From Polyporus tsugae (lineage: Eukaryota > Basidiomycota > Agaricomycetes > Polyporales > Polyporaceae), in contig JAHRBS010000010.1 in assembly GCA_024305745.1 (NCBI GenBank), forward strand, positions 1,867,501-1,931,500: a stretch of DNA of 64,000 nt. Direction: 5' to 3'. Shown in pieces: positions 11,859 to 23,351 of the stretch. The position numbers and the translations under genes were made by a program. The notes beneath the pieces were generated by a model, which saw only the letters and a program-made list of their open reading frames with translations, had not been told where the DNA came from and ran no database searches. Numbering within the stretch: the first letter of the stretch is position 1; every line of letters begins with the position of its first letter.

Positions 11859-14800
11859 CTACTTTTGCTGGCTCTGTCCTGAGTTGGAACCGAACGAAAA
11901 CGCGCCGCCAGACGGCGCACCGAAGCCAAACGAACCAGAACCCTGCCCGTTGGGCTGAGGACCCAGTGCAGCCGGCGTGCTACTCGAGTTGGTGGCGTTG
12001 GACGACTGACCGAAGTTGAACGAGAACGGCGCCTTATTCGCCGTACTGCTAGCAGCCGAACCCGCAGCTGGCGCAGTAGGTGTTGCAGCCGTGGTGCTGC
12101 TCGCAGGTGCCCCGAAGCCGAACGTGGGTTTCGAGTCCTGTCCAGCGGGACCATTCGTCGCACCGAAGGTCGGAGTTGGCGTCGAGGATGCCCCAAAGCC
12201 GAACAAGGGCTTCGTCGTCTGCGTGTCTGTCTTCTGTGCCGCATTTCCCAAGGAAGAAGGCGCGGCGAGGGACGACGACCCAGTATTCCCGAACGAGAAC
12301 GCGGACCTCGGGGCCTCAGCAGGCTTCCCCGCATTGCTTGATGCCGCACCGAACGGCGACGGCGCCGAGCTCGCAGCCGGTGCGCCGAACGACGACGACG
12401 CACCTGTTGCCGGAGCTCCGAAAGGCGACGCGTTCGTGGTTGACGAAACGCCGTTGGTAGCTCCAAACCCGAACGTCGTCTTCGCCGGTTCTGCGGGCTT
12501 CCCAACATTGCCGGCAGCAGCACCAAAAGGCGACGCCGTGCTAGACATCCCCGACGGTGCGCCGAATGTTGGTGTCGCACTTGAGGTGCCGCCGAATGGA
12601 CCCGGAGTTGAAGCGGGTGTACTAGAAGCCCCAAAGGAGAACGGTGACTTGGCTGCCGATGAAGGTTCTGTGGGATTGGTAGCAGCACCACCGAAGGGAT
12701 TCGTAGGTGCGGAAGACACGGCCGCTGGTGGTTGCGAGCTACCTGTCACACCAAAACTGAACTTAGGTGCGGAGCTGGCAGGCCCAGGTGCGAACGCAGG
12801 GGCCGAAGGTGCTGCAGGAGCAGTCGCCGTGGCGGTCACAGTAGGGGCATGAGTCGAAGAGGTGCTCGATGGCTTGGATGCCATACCAAAGTTGAATTTG
12901 AGCGAACCAGACGCGGCGGCCGCGGCGGAGGCTGGGCCCAACGGCTTCGCAGCGCCAGTCGTGGTAGAAGTTGTTGGCGCTGTGTTCTCTGGTCTAGCGA
13001 ATAAGAACGTGGATGCCGCCGGCTGGGATGGAGGAGGGCCCATTCCTATGCGAGACAACAACGAAGAGCCAGGAGCGGCCTTTGCCTGCTCTGTGGCCTT
13101 GGTTGGGTCACTCGACGCGTTTCCGAGGGGGGAAGGAGTCGCACTCGTTGCCTGTTGTGCTGGCGGAACACCGAACGGGAACGTAGGCTTCGGTGCCATG
13201 CCTGCAGGTGCAGATGTCGTCGTAGCAGTCGTAGCAGGTGTGGCACCCTGAGCTGCTGCAGGCTTAGCGAAGAAATTGGGGATGGAAGACGACGTTGTGG
13301 ACGCAGTGGCAGTGGCTGGAGCGGCTGCCTTCCCGAAGAAGTTAGGGATAGAGGAGCCTGTCTGTGGCGCAGCGGATTGCGGAACTGAGGCACGGGCGGT
13401 CGCTGCATTGGAAGAAGCAGGGGCCGTTGGCGCAAACGAGAAAGTAGCCGTAGGTTTGGATGAGGCGCCTGAGGTCGTTGAAGGAGCCGGTGTTGTACTG
13501 ATCTTTGGCAGCTCCATTGTGCTCGGTTTACTGAGGTTCGCAGTGCCCGTACTGGAAGGAGCGAAGCTGAAGGTCGACGGCGCCGTGGAAGTAGATGGCT
13601 TCTCAGGCGCTTTGTCGGAGGCGACACCGGCGGAAGGAGCCCCGAAGAGGGACGGAGCCGTGGTGGAGGTGGGCGCAACAGGCATGGTGCTTGACGTCGC
13701 AGACAGCGGCGACGCCTTGGCCCCATTACCAATGCGAGCGGACTGCTGCCTGTCCCTGATCTTCGACATAGCAGCCGCCTCAAGGTCCTGCTTCTCCCAC
13801 TTGGAGTACGATTTCGTCTTCTGCAACTTGGGGCTTTCGGCAGCGGGTGAGGCAGGCACATGATAGACGGAGGAAATTCGACGGGAAGATATGGCCGGTG
13901 GGGGCGGGAATACGGTGAGCCGCAAGCCTGCGTTCGCAGTGACGGATTGCTTGAGCGGAGTCCTCTTGACTGGACTCTCACGCGACGCAATAGTGGACGA
14001 CCACAGCAGATTCTTTCCAGCGACTTTCGAAGGTGACTCCTGTTTCCGAGCGTTATCAAGAGCTGCCATAACAGGGCTTCGTGAACCACATACCGGGACA
14101 TCGCCAAGTCCTTGCAGTTCTGGTGGTGTCGGCGAAGAATCTTGCCATGCTAGTTCGTGGCGCTCCTTCGCAAGCTTATACTCCTCTTCGGAGAGCCAAA
14201 CTTCAACGTAGACATCCACATGAGCACGGCGATCCGGATGCTGAGAGTCACTTGGCTGAATATTATCCTTGTGAGGAATCGCACAAGACGAAAGGATCAT
14301 TGGACGCTCACCATAGGGAACTTGGACCTGGACTTCTTGACCAACTCTTGACGAAGCCTCTGGCCATTTGGCCCCACTTTGAACAAGATGCCGTGCGACT
14401 CCCATTCTTCGCCAATGGGTCTGCCTTTGCAGAGAGGATCATTCGAGAGAGGAATGACATCCTCCTGAGACTTCCGGCCGCGTTTCTTGCGCATGGCCCT
14501 ATGTCTGGGCCGTTCGGACTCGGAGTCGTCGCTTTCAGTGGAATGAGAACCGCGACCGCGTTTCTGGCCACGAGACAAGCTCGTTTCGAGCTTATTGAAG
14601 ACCCTGCCTTTGCGTCGACGCCGCTTCGGTTTCTCGCCTTCATCATCCATCATATCATCGTCTCCACCGAATGTCGAGCCAGCTTCTACCCGATCCCGCT
14701 TCTTCCCTCGGGCGATATCCTCAATGTCTTCACCACCATCCTCCAGGTCCTCTGCCATACTCTCCTCGGGTGATTGAGGTGACTTGTCAAGGGACACCTT

Positions 14801-15810
14801 TCGAGCGCGCTTGTCACGACGAACCGTACGTGAATGGTCCAGACCCTCGTCATCCTCGCTGCTCGCCACACGTTTCGACCCGCGCTTGACCGGCTGTGTT
14901 TCGTCGATTTCCATGTCCTCGTCGGACCCATGCCACTCCGCTTGCTCGTCTCCGTCAATCAACTCCTCCCCTTCTACGCGAGATTTCTTCGCTAACATCT
15001 CGGGTTCAGAGTCGGTTTCGTCATCCAACGCATGTTTTCCGTAATATGTCCGCGTGGCTAGGGGTTGTTTGGCACCGCTGGGTCGGGGTTTGCGTGCGAC
15101 CGGGCCGTTCGAGAGTGATTGGGGCAGTGTCTGGGGCGTAGGTTGTCGTTCAGAGGCTGAGTGAACACTTTGGACGTCAGGTCGCGAGCCGAGGGTAGAC
15201 CTAGAGCATTGGTCGTCAGGGTTGCGATACACATGTGCATCTTATGAATTGAAAACTGACTGGCTTGCATCCGTTTTGAGACTCGGCGGAGGAAATGCGT
15301 TTCCATGTCCGACAGACTTGATAAAAGATGGGATGATAGGAAGACCTACAGAGGCCCCAATTAAACCACAACGGGGTTGGTCAGTAAAGGGTGTAACGTA
15401 CCTGTAGTAGCGACTGTGTCTCCCTCTTCCTGTGCGTCTAGCTCAGGTCCATCTCTCAGATACGGCCGAGGAATCTTGCCTTCCCGTATTTTCTTGGCCT
15501 GCGAAGCAGCGGCGTACGCTACGTTGAAGGGTCGGTTGTCGTCGTCGGGGATACCGTGGCGTCGCCGTGTAGCCCTAGGCGCATGCGGTGAGCGGTGGCA
15601 CGCGCAGCGAGGAGGATTAGTCACTCACTTCTTATACCTCGTTTCCCTCCATTGGCGATAATGTGGTGCTAACCGTGCCCAGGTATAAAACGCAGCCAGC
15701 CCGAGCCCGAGGAAAAGAGTGATCTGGCCAGGATCAGACCAAGCCGAAGACGTTTGTGGAGAAACGTGTAAACGCCCTCCCAAGATATCTGAGGATTCGT
15801 CGTAATCCAT
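11859..15810 (-). CDS. FG-repeat nucleoporin with predicted N-terminal membrane segment (Nup1/POM121-like layout)
   Basis: Five exons (15629-15810, 15402-15574, 15261-15345, 14312-15200, 11859-14255) join in phase to give 1241 residues from an ATG in good context (CCGCCATGG). Residues about 29-45 (QITLFLGLGLAAFYTWA) form one hydrophobic segment. Residues 200-400 alternate acidic runs with basic clusters, KPKRRRRKGR near 337 and RAMRKKRGRK near 381, typical nuclear localisation signals. About 440-490 is a conserved helical block (YVEVWLSEEEYKLAKERHE). From about 647 onward there are roughly 25 FG dipeptides of PFGA, FSFG and GFGA types. FG repeats line the nuclear pore and bind transport receptors. 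Joining the membrane exons to the FG exons is my inference. The alternative is two genes: a small membrane protein ending near 15243, and an FG protein with its own start. Confidence 0.8.
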
Positions 15811-16512
15811 GGCGGTCGGGTGAGACAAAAGAGTCTCTGCGCGTGGGTGAGTCGCGTCGGAGGCGTCGGGCTGGCGCGTCGAGGGTCACGATGTGGACAG
15901 TACGAAGGCAAGTGAGGACCACCGGCCACACAGCATCCGCCCACTTGGCCCGCGGCGGAGATTGAAACTCAGGCTGTCCGTAAGCATAAGACTCGGCTCC
16001 ATCCGGACGACCCGATGCTAGACGCTCTCAACGCAAAATACAAACAGGCCTAGGCGGCAGCATCTCGCTCTCAAGATGTCAGCTGTCTTCTTCCGATACC
16101 ACCTTCGTATCACGGAACGCAGTCCCCATGTATAACCACTTAGACAAGCCGATTCACAACCTAATAATTTAACGTAAAGCGAGGGCGGCCACCAAGTGTT
16201 GTCAGCATGAACTTACGCAGGCAATCTACATACAGAATTCGCGGACCAGGTGGTCGTGCGAGTGTCATTCCATGACGAGTTCCAGGTTGTGCTAGAACGC
16301 GCCATTTACAGCGGAAAGTAAGCGGTTGGCCAGCCAGGTCATACTTGAATCGTGTCAGTACCCGCGCCGTCCGTGGCATAATCCTGCTTGCCACGTGGGA
16401 ACCCGGTCTGCTCATATAGCCCGGCTCCCATTTGTTGCCAATCACGCCAGTCGTCGACGTCCCTGCCCAGTAACCTCCTTCTCCCTTCTCCCTCCTTCCA
16501 CTCACCTTCCCC
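15811..16512. promoter_or_regulatory. Divergent promoter region between nucleoporin and cytochrome b5 genes
   Basis: This 700-bp gap separates two genes that read away from each other, so it should carry both promoters. The side next to cytochrome b5 (about 16440-16512) is a pyrimidine-rich leader (CCTCCTTCTCCCTTCTCCCT), usual just upstream of fungal starts. No clear TATA box stands out on either strand. I see no additional gene. Confidence 0.5.
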
Positions 16513-17183
16513 ATGGCCAAGCTCGTCACCTACGCGGAGCTCAAGGAGCACAGCAACAAGAACAGCCTCTACATTCTTTTGCACGAGAAGGGTACGTCTT
16601 TCTCTATCGTTGCCTATTTGTCGACAGCTCATCGCCACTTGCAGTGTACGATGTCACAAAATTCATTGACGAGGTATGAGTTCCCGTGACCCACCCGCCC
16701 TTCCCACTGAATCTAACGACCATGCAAGCACCCCGGAGGCGACGAGGTGATCCTTGCAGAGGCCAGTGAGTGCACGTCTTGGTTGTTGTTCCCGCTCGGC
16801 CGCTAACACGAGCGACGGCAGCGCGGGATGCTACGGAGGCGTTTGAGGATGTCGGGCACTCGGATGAGGCGCGCGCACTCTTGAAGGATATACTGGTCGG
16901 CGACTTCGAGAAGACTGATGTGCGTCCTTATCTTCCTCGTCTTCCCCGCTGTTACTCAAAACCTTTGCGAACATAGGAGCTCAAGACGAAGGGCCCTTAC
17001 TCTTCTTCGGGGTCCAGCCACGCGGTAAACACGGCCGTTGAACAGGGTTCCAAGTACGTCTATCTAACCGTATGTCTTACGTCTTTATCTGACCACGTTC
17101 CCCCCAGCGCGATGTACTTTGTCCCCCTTGCGATGTTGGGTGCCTACTTCGCATGGCGTTACTACTCGAGCGGCTCGATATAG
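16513..17183 (+). CDS. CYB5: Cytochrome b5, ER tail-anchored
   Basis: Six exons (16513-16591, 16645-16673, 16729-16765, 16822-16919, 16977-17053, 17108-17183) join in phase to a 131-residue protein. It is a small haem electron carrier that passes electrons from NADH-cytochrome b5 reductase to desaturases, hydroxylases and P450s on the ER. The haem domain occupies residues 1-80 with both axial ligands: His37 in HPGGDE and His61 in GHSDEA. A Ser/Gly linker leads to one C-terminal membrane helix (about 110-126, [17 protein letters not shown]), so the protein is tail-anchored with the haem domain in the cytosol. Length and layout are normal for fungal CYB5. Confidence 0.95.
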
Positions 17184-17478
17184 GCTGTGTGTTATCATTC
17201 CCCCACCATATCTTCTTCCGTGTAATACATGTCGTCGATCCCTGTGCTCCTTTGATACCTCTATCCGTATAATTTTCGCCGCAGTCAGTTGGCGTAGTGT
17301 GACGATTGGAATTTCGCCTGTCCATTGCTCGGCGAGGGCGACGTGGCACCCCATTTCGCCTGACGTGGACATTGGAAGATGCGGGCTCACGGACATTAGG
17401 TCGGGACTTCGGTACACGGTGTAGCGCTCCTGGAGGCCATGGGCGCCAAGTAGTTGACCCCAGCTCGTCTTGACATCC

Positions 17479-18111
17479 ATGCCGCCCCAGCTCAGACTGA
17501 ACGCAGTCGCGTTCGTTTCCCCCCAGAACCACCCCATTCTCATCAGGACGTTCGCACAAGGCCAAGATGAGCTGAAATATCACTACATTGCACATACTAG
17601 CCTCGACGTCATCGACGAACGCAGTGCGTCGGTCCCTAGTCCCGTCGGCCGTCCCGCGTGAGTCTGACGTCGACCCTCCCCTCACGAACCCGTCCGACGG
17701 GTCAGTCGCTGCCGCCTCGGCCTCGAAGTCGACGGATTGCTACTTGAACTTGTTGTACACCATGGAGGACGTCGCGGTGTACGGGTACATTACTCCGCTC
17801 AAGGTCAAAATCATCATTGCCCTGGCTTTGACCGACTCCGTCGTCCGCGACGCGGATGTCCTTACCGTACGTCCCATCCCCATTTCCCTGTGGCCGCTGT
17901 CAGTTCATCGCTCCGCATGCAGATATTCCGCGCGCTGCATACGGCATACCGCCACGCAGTCGCCAACCCCTTCCTGAAAATCAACGCCCCAATTGATGGC
18001 TACAACGATCATGCGACCCTCCTCCAGGCCGGAAGCTCCAAGTGGAGGGCATTCAGGAAGCGAGTAGACGATATCGGCAAGGCTTTAGGAACTGTCGGCA
18101 GCGCAACATGA
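17479..18111 (+). CDS. TRAPP complex subunit, TRAPPC2L/Tca17 (sedlin-like)
   Basis: Three exons (17479-17623, 17706-17866, 17923-18111) give 164 residues. The protein aligns along its length with the sedlin/longin fold of TRAPPC2L: the N-terminal strand NHPILIRTF, then ELKYHYIAHTSLDVIDER, the LLYTMEDVAVYGYITPLKVK core, and IFRALHTAYRHAVANPF. TRAPP complexes are exchange factors for Rab GTPases Ypt1/Ypt31 at the Golgi, and Tca17 helps assemble or stabilise TRAPPII. The first donor was chosen because phase and conservation agree (A|TC gives ERIAAA). The C-terminus is somewhat longer than in animals. It follows cytochrome b5 on the same strand and converges on the Rtp1 gene. Confidence 0.9.
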
Positions 18112-18427
18112 CTGTCTTGCCCACACCAGCTTCAGACCCGAGCCCGCGTGATCAGCAGTGAGTGCAGGTTTCTACCTTCCACGCTATCGGTTCGTCACCT
18201 CGGTTCAGGCACCGGCTTCCCGCCGCTCCCCACTGTCTGAAAAGAGCACGCCCAAAAAGCGGACTCCGAACCAAGATGAGAACATGCCTTCTTATTGACT
18301 CAGCACCCGTAAACACACCGGTGTTGGGACAGATACGAGGCAGACATGCTGTCATCCGGGAACTGTCTCCCCGTTACGCTCGGATACGCGTCAATACATA
18401 CAATGCAATGTCCAGACACATCCGGAT
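18112..18427. other. Intergenic region between convergent TRAPPC2L and Rtp1 genes
   Basis: This 316-bp stretch lies between two stop codons of converging genes and so holds their 3' untranslated ends. No coding signal, repeat or RNA gene is visible. Confidence 0.6.
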
Positions 18428-21400
18428 TTACACTCCGAGGATTGCTTCTGTCAGCTGATTCAGGCTCTCCACGGTTTCCCTTGCCATCACGCGTACCACG
18501 TCGTCCGCGTCCGTCGCTGCGACGTACCCGAGCGTGGTCTTCGTCCGCTTCATCAGGCCCGGAGGTAGCATCAGCCCCTCTGCGTCTTCCATTTCGTACA
18601 CCCGGTTTATGCAAGCTTGGATGAGCAGCGAGAGGAAGTGCAGCGCGGCGCGCCGGAGCGGTGGGAACTTCGTGTTCGTCGAAGTCGGTTGCGAATCCAT
18701 CGTGGGTGGCGTTTGCGTTTGCTCCAGCTCTTCGCGATCTGCTGCGCCCTTCCCTTCTGAGTCCCCTGCAGATGGTGGAGAAGGCTTATGGGGCGCCGCG
18801 GCAACGGATTCGATTTGTAACAGGTCGACCATCCCGTCTACGAGGTCGGCCATGTATGGCAGAACGGTGAGGGCGTTCGTCTTCGCGCACTGCGCGAGGA
18901 GCGAGATCGCGGACGTCCTGAGCACTGTAGGGATGTCTGGCGTCCGCACGACTAGAAACAGCGGCGGGAGCAGCAGCGGTGCTGGAGAAGAGGAGTCAAG
19001 TCAGCCCCGTTGAGCGAGTCTCAAGCAATTGCGCCTCTAAGTGGACACGCACCGTAGGACGGGAGCGCCTCACCGCACCGTCGGACGACCTGCCCCAACG
19101 CCTCTCCGACGCGCGTCCGCACGTCGACGTCATGTTGCGACATCGCGCTCGCGCCCAGGTTGTCCAGCCCGCCAGCGTAGGTGCTGACCAGCCCACGTAG
19201 GACGTCCTTCCCGTACCCGTCGACCATCGCAGACAAGCCCTGGACGGCGTTCAGGAACATGTACGAGTCGTCGTCCTGTATCGACTGCATGAATATCGAC
19301 AGGATGCCCGGCACCAGCGCGCGGTCGAGGGCAGGCTCGGAGAGGGTGCCGCCCGTCGGGGGCCTGCGCGCGGACACGAGCTGGCGCAGGAGCATGAGAC
19401 CGTGCGCGCGCACGGGAAGGAGCGGGTCCTGGAGAAGCTTCAACGCCTTCTGGTACGTCTCCTGCGGAGTTTCTGCGTCTCCGCACGAGGCCTTGGACGC
19501 CCGACCTCCAGAGGGATCGGACGTCGACGCGAGGCGCGCCGTCATGACCATCCTTGCTTCTCGTGCCAGTGGGCGTATTTCTCCATCGGACGCCTTCGAT
19601 AGTGGTTCGAGGAGCGAGAAGATGTCGTTGAGTACGGGCGCGTTCCGTGCAGATAGGTCGGGATTCGCTTAGAATGGCGGGTGAATGTATGCACGCAGTG
19701 TCAAAATGCAGAGAGCGTACCTTCTAAAACGGACAGCAACAGTTTGACGGCAGTGGACTTCATGCCGTTCCCCGGCTGTTCGGTCACTCCTTCTGCGCCT
19801 TCCTCTTCATCGTCACTGTCTCCGTCCTCGAGTTCGTCTTCGGGTTCCTCCGGTACAATTCGCAAATCTTCCATGCGTAGCCCGACAGCTTGTCTCGTCC
19901 TCATCTGAGAGGACTCGGACTGGCGTGGCTCGAGGACTTGCTTGATGAATGAGAGAATGTGCTCTGGCCTCTTGAAAACACCCAAGCTGTCGTCGGAAGA
20001 AAGCTGCTGTTGCATTTGTAGCACCAGCTGCAGGTAAAGCAAAGTCCTGCGCGAGGTCAGCCAAAAGCGGAGCTATTGAACAGCAACTCACCTGAGCGGG
20101 TCGGCATCCGCACGGCTACCCAGTTCTCGATAAGCTTCCAGGAGCTTCACAAACAATTCGGAGGACACGTCAGCACGGTTCATGGTCTTTATGAACCCGA
20201 CGAAGCGTGTGGGGTCTGGTTTGAGACCGAGGATGTTTGCGTCAATGTCGAACTCTCCAGCTTCCTCCGCCTGTTTCAGGCTTTCGGGAGTGAACAAAGA
20301 CAGGGATGCAGCATCTTGCGCGGTGCTGTGACCACGCTTATTAGTGGACAATTGGCGATGTAGAACCCGCGAACACGTACTCCTCGGCCCTCAATATGGT
20401 ACCCGCGATGTCTACACGCCAGTTCCCACCTTCGCCGTCGATAATGCGCCATAGCGTAGAAATGACCTCCGCGCTGCCCACGAGTCTCCCCCAGGTCTCG
20501 AGGTAGCCCTTGAGGGATTCGTGCAACACCGGATCGGATGCCTTCACGCCTTCGAGATAGCCGTACAATGCATATAATGAAGGTACGATCGGCGTAAACA
20601 GGGTCGAGATGAAATGTGGAGATGGGTCCGTATTTGTGAGCAGAACCTGTATGGTGTGGAGGGAAGCATCGGGAGACATTTCGACAGTTCCTTTATCACC
20701 GTCAGCCGGGAACATACAAGAACACCATCAAGGGTTCTGCTCACCGTGGAGAATAGGGTCGTGAAGCATCGATAGCACGATATCGGAGGAAGCCTTCTGG
20801 AGGGCGGCGTTGTCATCGTTGGTAAGGATACGAGAGAGTGAGAATGCGATCGCTCGACGATGGGTAGCAGGCAGAGCCCGGTCAGCTAAGCTCAGTAATA
20901 ACAGGACACGTGGAACGATAATTTTGCTGTACTCCTGGAGCCATATCAACAAAGGCTCATAGTTCGGCAGCGGGCGTGGCGACTTGCCTCTGCTGTCATT
21001 CCTGCTGGTACGGCGTTCAACACTTGTGCAACATGCTCAAGCTTTTCCAGAGGTGCATCGTCTCCGGACACATCTTCTTCGGCAAACACTGATTCACAAA
21101 GTCCACGAAGACCCTCTGGTCGGATGAGCTGTCGACCGAGGATGAACGTGCTTGCCCGTCGCGCGTATGGAAGAGAAGTGGAGGTCTTGGATAAAGTCTG
21201 TCCAACTGCGGATATGACCTGCGATGGGGGAAGCCTGATATAAATCAGCGCGGACACTAGACGTAAGCAACGAGGCTAACAGCGTACCGGGAGAGTAGAT
21301 ACATTACCTGGGGACGAAGCACGTCTCCCGTGGGCATCGAGTCGGAAGAAAGAGACTTGGGTAGCCAACCGATGACGATACAGGGCAGAAGGAGTTCAGA

Positions 21401-22000
21401 CAGGTGTTGGTTCAAAAGTGTGGCCGTAACGACCGATTTAGACAGAGGCAATGTCGATCCCCCGGAGAGCGGTAAAGCCAAGAGTCGGGATGTCAGAGAG
21501 ACCAAAAGAGAGTATTGCTGCGGAAGTCCAGTGAGGTCAATGATTCTTGCCCCTCCAGCGACATTCGAGGCTGATGTTGACGGTATCGCGGCTACCACGC
21601 GTTGCAAAAGTGGCTCGACCGCCCACTTGAAGACGATGGAAATTAGAGTACGGATCAAAGCCATATCCCGACTCCCGATAAGAGTAGGGTTTATCTCGGG
21701 GGACTTTTCTTCGGGAGATCCGCTTCCCTGTGGAGAAACTGGGACAGACTGGTCCGGGTCCTTCAGCCGTTCGTGCAGTGGTTCCAACATGACCAGTGCC
21801 TCGATGGCCGTATCGAGCTGGACTGATTCCAATGACGTGTCGGACAAGGGAACAGTATCCCCACAAAATGCATGATAATCAGCAAGCCGTCGCGAGAGAA
21901 TACTTTTGAGGTCGTTGGGACGTGCGTCGGACGAAGCCGAAGGTCCTGTGAGGATGGTGGCAGCTTGGTAGATTTCATCGAGACTCTTCCCTCGCAACAT
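18428..22000 (-). CDS. RTP1: Rtp1/TANGO6 family HEAT-repeat protein (RNA polymerase II nuclear import/assembly factor)
   Basis: A helical repeat protein spread over about nine exons ending at TAA 18428-18430. Its C-terminal third matches the two conserved RTP1 domains. RTP1_C1 is the stretch with PLLPVRAHGLMLLRQLV and DDDSYMFLNAVQGLSAMVD (about 19100-19450). RTP1_C2 contains TPDIPTVLRTSAISLLAQC (about 18885-18945). In yeast, Rtp1 is needed for nuclear import and assembly of RNA polymerase II. The animal homologue is TANGO6. An acidic run (EEPEDELEDGDSDDEEE) near 19810-19850 sits before the C1 domain, as in relatives. The start at 22000 is the first in-frame ATG, and a further upstream exon cannot be excluded. 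Internal exon borders were not all fixed. Confidence 0.85.
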
Positions 22001-23351
22001 GATCTAATAAATACAAATACATATTAACAGAATGAAATGAAAGAGAACAGCACCATACCCTTTGATCAAGAGGGTGTGAGCAATGGATTGTGGCCTGCCA
22101 GAGTCGTGCGCGGGGTGGTTGGCAGTGCAAGCAGTGCACTGGCAGAAACTTCCGGTTTCCGTCATAGGCGCTCATGGGGCTGATGATGACGGCATGGGCG
22201 TCTCCTGTGCCTATTGCAGACTGCCAGTGTGCGATGCCATTATCCATAGGGCCAGCCTGAGCCTGCACTGGCAATGGCATCATGTTCTTTTGCGAGTCCA
22301 CACAGGTCCACACCAAGTGGTGAGCTTCTCCTAGTGAGACCTTTGCGCCGGCTTTGTTTATTTGTCTCACTCCGTTTACAAGTGTATCTAGCTAGCGGCG
22401 ACACAGCTCGAACCAGTCTCTCAAACAACGTTGAATCAGAGCTTTCGTGACGGCTGCCAGCCTGAGCAAAACTCGGGTCGCCACACAATTGCTAGGGATT
22501 CCTCTTTGTTACACCAAATACCCTGAACTTAAATCTACGAGGCTTCAAGGATGTGTATTGCTCGGTCTGGGCTGCGCCAAATCATTGTATTCAGGAGCCA
22601 GGCTGGTCCTCTCGGGTGTGGCAGCATATGGTGCGCATGCGTGGATCCGGACAGCTAGAGACACAACTCCAGATTGGTACGCAATTCTAATCAGTCCAGG
22701 TATTTTGTCCATACAGATACCATGACACGGCGAGCACTGGCGAATACCACCTCCCCGGAACATCCTTGCAAAATGGCCTGCGATCGGTCTCCTGTCACGC
22801 GTACGGAGCTGTCTCAAGACTTAGTACTCAAAGCCTGTTCAGGACCGGAATCCCGGATAGGCCTAAATCTCACTATAAGGGCAACTATATGCGGCCCCTC
22901 CGACTAATATTCAGGTCCTGCACCGGCTTTGCGACTAAGTATGGCCGTGACCAGGTCCGATATTATACGGTCACAATAACAAGCCTGTCGCGGCGCGGAG
23001 ATGGCCTCTGAACGTCCCTGATCAGGTACCATACTTTTCATCCTTGAACGTTGAATACTCATGTAAACAGCCCGTCGAACTATGCGTGTCGTCTAGAAGG
23101 CGACAAGGTGGTGTAGAAGAAACATATCCAGCCATAAGGCAGTTTTGATGCCACTCAATGGCACGCTTCACTGTCCTACTTCCTTCCAAATATGGTTAAC
23201 TCCCCGCCGCTTCGTAAAACCCGGACGAAGGCAATACATATAAGGGCTCCACGCTTTAAAAGGCCACCAATTTCACGTAAGTAGACATCCTTCCCCTCAT
23301 CCTCAAACGCTCACACGAGCCAGACAGATCCTAGCAGCTTGCTCGGTCAGC
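22001..23351. other. 1.35-kb region without a recognisable gene; promoter of the 23352 gene at its right end
   Basis: This gap lies between two diverging genes. Open frames in it are short, start without good context and resemble nothing I know. The right end (23225-23350) looks like a core promoter: ATATAAGGG near 23238-23246 followed about 110 bp later by the ATG at 23352. No terminal repeats or RNA gene could be made out in the rest. Confidence 0.5.
23237..23246 (+). promoter_or_regulatory. TATA-like element upstream of the 23352 gene
   Basis: The sequence CATATAAGGG fits a fungal TATA box and lies about 110 bp before the putative ATG at 23352, with a C/T-rich leader in between. The assignment is by sequence and position only. 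Confidence 0.4.

Noticed and set aside
12016..12852. Long plus-strand open frame opposite the nucleoporin
   Set aside because: It is the antisense shadow of the FG-repeat exon, rich in Gly/Ala/Pro from the complement of repetitive codons, with no domain of its own.
15243..15810. A separate small membrane-protein gene ending at the TAA near 15243
   Set aside because: First considered as its own gene. A 60-nt intron with proper ends joins it in phase to the FG exons, and the FG frame has no ATG near its 5' end, so one gene is the simpler reading. The two-gene view remains possible.
22001..23351. tRNA or other small RNA gene in the gap
   Set aside because: No A-box/B-box pair or cloverleaf-like segment could be seen.
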